Part shown: positions 60,269-64,000 of the stretch, piece by piece
Numbering within the stretch: position 1 is the first letter of the stretch
Layout of the letters: the number at the start of each line of letters is the position of its first letter
Assembly: GCA_963666875.2 (NCBI GenBank)
Contig: CAXXPU010000002.1
Span: 1-64,000, forward strand
Direction of reading: 5' to 3'
DNA length: 64,000 nucleotides
Source of the DNA: G963662655 sp963666875
GTDB lineage: Bacteria; Cloacimonadota; Cloacimonadia; Cloacimonadales; JAIOQZ01
Position numbers and translations under genes: made by a program
The notes under the pieces: model-generated
What the model saw: the letters and a program-made list of their open reading frames with translations, nothing else
Databases searched by the model: none
Told to the model about the DNA's origin: nothing

Positions 60269-62311
60269 ATGTTAAGATCACTGTTTTCCGGAGTCTCCGG
60301 AGTAACGACCCAACAGGCGTACATGGATGTTATCGCCAACAATATTGCCAACGTGAACACAACCGGATACAAGTCCGGCCGCATCACCTTTGCGGATACA
60401 TTCTCTCAGACCCTCTCCGACGCCCGTGGTTCCTCCGGGAACTTCGGCGGCGTAAATCCCGTCCAGATTGGGCTGGGAACCCGCATCTCGAGCATCGATA
60501 CCAACTTCACCGCCGGTTCGCTTGAATCGACAGGTATCACTACCGACCTGGCTGTCAACGGCGACGGATTCTTCATCGTCGGCGACGGAAACACCCGCTA
60601 CTTTACCCGGGCGGGAGCGTTCCAGGTTGACAGCAACGGTATGATCATCGCCCAGGGCGGACAGTACTTCGTGCAGGGACGCATGGCGGACGAAGACGGG
60701 AATCTCACTTCCTCAACCTCGCTCGAAAACATCGTCCTTCCATTCGGCAAGAAAGATCCGGCGCACGCCACGGAAAACGTCGATCTCTACTGTAACCTCA
60801 ATCGAGAAGCCGCCACAACCGAACAATGGCTCTCCGATTCTCCGCTCGAGATCGACGGAACAGCCGTTAACGGCTCCGGAAACCTCAGCGCGATCGACCT
60901 CGCGAACATCGACGGCGTAAACATCCAGAGCGGCGACGTGATCCAGATCACCGGAACCGACCGCGACGGCAACGCAATCACGGTCGATTTCACCTACGGA
61001 ACCACTGGCACCACCCTTCAGGATCTGGTCAATTCGATCAACACCGCTTTCAATTCCAGCGACAGCGCTGGAGCAACCGTTATTATCGACGACAACGGCT
61101 ATCTGCGCTTCACCGCAAACGAAGCCGGTCCCAACGACTTCAGCTTCGCGCTGATTCCGCCCGTCACGGTCGAGGCAAGCGCACAGACCCATACATCGAC
61201 AACCGCCTGGACGACAAACACCGGCGCTGATAACGCAACGTCATCTACCGATCTGGCGAACATCGACGGATCGACCGTTACCACAGGCACTACCCTCACA
61301 TTCGACGCGGTCGATACCGACGGAACAACCGTTGCGCTGAACTTCGTGTACGGTACCGATGGCACAAACGTCGGCGACCTCATCAACTTCATCAACGCGA
61401 ACATGACCGGCGTAACCGCGACCCTCTCAAACGGAAGCCTCGTGTTCACCAACAACGAAACGGGTGCCGACGTAACCTCAACGATTACCAGTATCTCCGG
61501 CGGCGGACTTGACCTCGCTTTCAGCACGGTAAACGGCACCAACGCGACAAGCGTCTCGTTACCCTCCATGACACAGGTTGTCGAAGGAGCTACCGGCGAA
61601 CATTCGACCGAAATTACGGTCTATGACAGCCAGGGCGGCGAACACAATCTCGTCGTGAACTTCACGCAGGACAACACCCCCGGAAGTAACTTCTGGACAT
61701 GGGACGTCGTGATCGACAACGGCGAAATCAATCCCACCGCCGGTAATTCCGGAACGGTCTCCTTCAACGAAGACGGATCGCTCAAGGAATTCCTCTATAC
61801 CAACGGCGAGGCATTGACCTTCAATGTGGATGGCGCGCAGGAAGTGAATATCCAGTTCAACGCCGGAACCTCCGGAGCCTTCGATGGAATCACCCAGTTC
61901 GCGTCCGCAAGCACGACTATCGCCATCGAACAGGACGGCTACACACTCGGTCAACTTTCCACGATCAGCGTTGACGAACAGGGTATCATCACCGGATACT
62001 ACTCCAACGGTCAAAGCAAGACGCTCGCGCAAATCGCGCTAGCAACCTTCACCAATCAGGGAGGACTCAAGAAGGAAGGCGATAGCCTCTATTCCGAGAA
62101 TTCCTCGACCGGCAATCCCATCATCAACTGGGGCGGCAGCAACGCATCCAGCACCATCCGCTCAGGATATCTGGAATCGTCCAATGTCGATCTGACCAAG
62201 GAATTCACAAATATGATCGTCGCGCAGCACGCGATCCAGGCAAACGCCAAAACGATCTCGACTGCCGATACGATTCTCAGCACGGTCATTGAAAGATTGA
62301 AACGTATGTAA
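60269..62311 (+). CDS. flgE: Flagellar hook protein FlgE, enlarged
   Basis: FlgE polymerises into the hook. The N-terminal block MLRSLFSGVSGVTTQQAYMD and IANNIANVNTTGYKSGR and the C-terminal SNVDLTKEFTNMIVAQHAIQ are the D0 helices. At 680 residues it is larger than the common 400-450. The centre contains two related modules, one from about residue 207 (LANIDGVNIQSGDVIQITG) and one from about 328 (LANIDGSTVTTGTTLTFDA), so outer hook domains appear duplicated. AAGGAG precedes the ATG. A GC-rich hairpin follows. Confidence 0.93.
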   Translation: MLRSLFSGVSGVTTQQAYMDVIANNIANVNTTGYKSGRITFADTFSQTLSDARGSSGNFGGVNPVQIGLGTRISSIDTNFTAGSLESTGITTDLAVNGDGFFIVGDGNTRYFTRAGAFQVDSNGMIIAQGGQYFVQGRMADEDGNLTSSTSLENIVLPFGKKDPAHATENVDLYCNLNREAATTEQWLSDSPLEIDGTAVNGSGNLSAIDLANIDGVNIQSGDVIQITGTDRDGNAITVDFTYGTTGTTLQDLVNSINTAFNSSDSAGATVIIDDNGYLRFTANEAGPNDFSFALIPPVTVEASAQTHTSTTAWTTNTGADNATSSTDLANIDGSTVTTGTTLTFDAVDTDGTTVALNFVYGTDGTNVGDLINFINANMTGVTATLSNGSLVFTNNETGADVTSTITSISGGGLDLAFSTVNGTNATSVSLPSMTQVVEGATGEHSTEITVYDSQGGEHNLVVNFTQDNTPGSNFWTWDVVIDNGEINPTAGNSGTVSFNEDGSLKEFLYTNGEALTFNVDGAQEVNIQFNAGTSGAFDGITQFASASTTIAIEQDGYTLGQLSTISVDEQGIITGYYSNGQSKTLAQIALATFTNQGGLKKEGDSLYSENSSTGNPIINWGGSNASSTIRSGYLESSNVDLTKEFTNMIVAQHAIQANAKTISTADTILSTVIERLKRM

Positions 62312-62323
62312 TCGTTAGTACGC

Positions 62324-62350
62324 GGGGGCTAACCGCCCCCCCCCCTTTTA
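62324..62350 (+). terminator. GC-rich hairpin after flgE
   Basis: GGGGGC pairs with GCCCCC across a 5-base loop, followed by a C run and TTTT. The remaining 62351-62560 carries no gene and holds the promoter-like site at 62513. Confidence 0.55.
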
Positions 62351-62512
62351 ATATAGTGTGAAGACTCTGGGTATTGATGGCCCGAGTTCCTTGAAATGCC
62401 AAAGAGTGCGGAATCGGCAATAATGCGATATCGCGAAATCGACGCCGGAGCGCATTTCAGCTTATCCCAGAGCGTGAATTTCCGGTTTTTCAAATCGGAA
62501 GCGGTATAAATA

Positions 62513-62541
62513 TTGACTGGATTCATCTTTATCCGTAAATT
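62513..62541 (+). promoter_or_regulatory. Promoter-like site before flbD
   Basis: TTGACT (62513-62518), 17 bases, TAAATT (62536-62541), 20 bases before the flbD ATG. Together with the hairpin after flgE it suggests a separate start for the flbD-motAB part. Match by eye. Confidence 0.4.
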
Positions 62542-62560
62542 GTCGAAACGAGGAGTTTGA

Positions 62561-62776
62561 ATGGTCAAGCTTACCAAGATCAACGGCAAAGAGTTTTACG
62601 TGAACGCGGACTTGATGGAATTCATCGAAACGACACCCGATACCATCATCACCCTGACAACCGGCAAGAAGCTGATCGTCAGAGAATCGGCGGAAGAGGT
62701 GATCGAGGCGATCGTAAACTACAAGAGTCGCGCATTGCGAAACTGGGAACAGCTTACGCTGAAGACCCAGTCATAA
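62561..62776 (+). CDS. flbD: FlbD-family flagellar protein
   Basis: A 71-residue protein beginning VKLTKINGKEFYVNADLMEF followed by IETTPDTIITLTTGKKLIV, the compact FlbD (COG1582) domain. It normally sits between flgE and motA in spirochaetes and Firmicutes, as here. GAGGAG precedes the ATG. It is not the Caulobacter FlbD regulator. Function unclear. Confidence 0.92.
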   Translation: MVKLTKINGKEFYVNADLMEFIETTPDTIITLTTGKKLIVRESAEEVIEAIVNYKSRALRNWEQLTLKTQS

Positions 62777-62798
62777 CCTTTGCAGACAAGGACTACGT

Positions 62799-63563
62799 AT
62801 GGATATCGCAACCCTGGCAGGTCTTGTTCTCGCGATGTTGCTCGTGTTCGTGCCGATCATTTTATCGGGCCAGTTAGCCGCGTTCATCGATGTCGGCTCG
62901 ATGCTGATCGTTGTCGGCGGATCAATAGCGGCAACCCTGGCATCCTTTCCATTGAAGGAATTTCTGGGAATCGGTAAGGTCATCAAGATCTGTATATTCG
63001 CTCCCAAGCTCGACGTTGTATCCAAAATCGACATCCTGATCGATCTTGGCGAAAAAGCGCGTCGGGAAGGAATCCTGGCGCTGGAAAGAGAGCTGAAGGG
63101 AATCGACGACGAATTTATGCAGAAGTCGATTCAGCTTGCGGTTGACGGCAACGAGGTGGAAGTCATCGAGAACGTGATGGGAACGGAGATCGAATACATG
63201 AGCGAACGCCACAAGAGTGGCAAAGCGCTGTTCGATCAATTGGGTTTCTACGCTCCTGCCTTCGGTATGATCGGTACGCTGGTAGGTCTGATCCAGATGC
63301 TACAAGCGCTGGACGATCCCTCCAACATCGGCGCCGGAATGGCGATCGCGCTGATCACGACGTTCTACGGCTCGCTGATTGCGAATGCAATTGCGCTTCC
63401 GCTGTCTGCCAAGCTGGACGTCCGATCCAAGGAAGAAATCCTGATGAAAAACCTGATTCTGGTAGGCATCCTCTCGATTCAGTCGGGAGACAACCCGCGC
63501 GTTCTGCGCGACAAACTCGAAACGTTCATCAGCCCGAACATGCGCAAAGGCTCGCAGCAGTAG
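62799..63563 (+). CDS. motA: Flagellar stator protein MotA
   Basis: A 254-residue protein with four membrane helices (AGLVLAMLLVFVPIILSGQL, SMLIVVGGSIAATLASFPL, LGFYAPAFGMIGTLVGLIQM, then MAIALITTFYGSLIANAIAL). The long cytoplasmic loop holds RREGILALERELKGIDDEFM, in which the charged residues contacting FliG lie. The conserved Pro of the ion channel is in APAFGMIGTL. It couples ion flow to rotation with MotB, whose gene follows. Confidence 0.95.
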   Translation: MDIATLAGLVLAMLLVFVPIILSGQLAAFIDVGSMLIVVGGSIAATLASFPLKEFLGIGKVIKICIFAPKLDVVSKIDILIDLGEKARREGILALERELKGIDDEFMQKSIQLAVDGNEVEVIENVMGTEIEYMSERHKSGKALFDQLGFYAPAFGMIGTLVGLIQMLQALDDPSNIGAGMAIALITTFYGSLIANAIALPLSAKLDVRSKEEILMKNLILVGILSIQSGDNPRVLRDKLETFISPNMRKGSQQ

Positions 63564-63587
63564 CGTAACCGGCTGAAAGGCGGCGTC

Positions 63588-64000
63588 ATGGCGAAGAAGC
63601 AGAAGTGTCCCGATTGCCCACCTGTTGGTGCACCGGCATACATGACGACCTACGGCGACATGATGACGCTGCTGGTGACCTTCTTCGTGCTCCTGATCTC
63701 GTTTTCCAGCATTCAGGAAAGCAAGTTCAAGCAGGCGATGAGCTCGCTGCAGGGAGCACTCGGCGTATTGACGGCGGACGGTGGACGTTTGATCCTGAAA
63801 CCGCAGATGCCCTACTACGAGATCAAGCGACACGATTTCGACTACGAGATGGAGAAAATCCTCCAGCAACTGGAAGAAATCACCGAACGAACCGGAACCC
63901 ACGAGAACGTGAAATACGAGCGATCCAAAGACCGCATCCATTTCAGCATCAGCAATCCGATGCTGTTCGATTCGGGTTCGTCGGACGTGAAAGACATGGC
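63588..64000 (+). CDS. motB: Flagellar stator protein MotB, 5' part
   Basis: It runs off the window end after about 137 codons. The N-terminus holds a short Cys pair (CPDCPP), then the channel helix PAYMTTYGDMMTLLVTFFVL with the ion-carrying D24. A plug and linker region follows, and the start of the OmpA-like peptidoglycan-binding domain (RIHFSISNPMLFDSGSSDVK) is just reached. It starts 25 bases after motA. Confidence 0.92.
   Translation, partial: MAKKQKCPDCPPVGAPAYMTTYGDMMTLLVTFFVLLISFSSIQESKFKQAMSSLQGALGVLTADGGRLILKPQMPYYEIKRHDFDYEMEKILQQLEEITERTGTHENVKYERSKDRIHFSISNPMLFDSGSSDVKDM

Overview
The window reads as one contiguous bacterial chromosome segment of moderately high GC, densely coding, with a typical Gram-negative envelope: BamA, RlpA, several lipoproteins, and two very large secreted proteases ending in the NYPNPFNP / FlgD-like C-terminal domain. 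That C-terminal domain, a gingipain-type C25 protease and a flagellar operon with FlgD, FliK, FlbD and MotAB suggest a motile lineage of the FCB superphylum or a neighbouring candidate phylum. No rRNA or tRNA gene was seen, so the placement is an inference from gene content only.

Layout. 1-7.3 kb is a surface-glycan cluster: CapK-like ligase, lipid flippase-like protein, GT2, NeuD-type acyltransferase, WbqC-like protein, WecE-type aminotransferase and a polytopic membrane protein, with quinolinate synthase NadA lying inside it. 7.3-9.4 kb is a zinc uptake operon on the minus strand (Fur/Zur-type regulator, ZnuA, ZnuC) with a 7-1-7 palindrome at its promoter. 9.5-24.3 kb carries the C25 protease, a nitrilase, YigZ, a nitroreductase, IspD coupled to an enlarged GlmS-like protein, TrmFO, asparaginase, a GT4 and an orphan OmpR-type regulator. 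24.4-33.7 kb holds a small ORF, a MITE, a heterodimeric ABC exporter, a 32-residue ORF divergent from an AT-rich PIN-like membrane protein, and BamA. 33.9-49.1 kb holds the S8 protease, RlpA, a signalling pair (a REC protein with a His-containing helical tail, and a STAS-kinase fusion), housekeeping kinases and hydrolases, lipoproteins, a DksA-like protein and a lone CBM48 protein. 49.4-51.8 kb is leuS. 52-55.3 kb is an insertion hot spot (IS1182-type IS, an element with 63-bp inverted repeats, and an IS110-type IS inside it). 55.4-64 kb is a flagellar hook/motor operon preceded by a sigma-54-like promoter and cut by the window end in motB.

Five conserved genes (nadA, the GT2, the WbqC-like gene, znuC and an RDD gene) are each broken by one single-base frameshift while both halves stay well conserved. 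Indel errors in the assembly are the simplest explanation, and the genes are annotated here as single loci.

The most unusual items are: a nested family of CAGACTGTG-ended elements related to the resident IS1182-type transposase, including a MITE that splits another interspersed repeat; several families of short palindromic intergenic repeats; the divergent pair of a tiny peptide ORF and an AT-rich PIN-like membrane protein; a GlmS-like enzyme whose catalytic cysteine is 25 residues from the initiator Met; and a STAS-unknown-kinase protein adjacent to a REC-helical protein.
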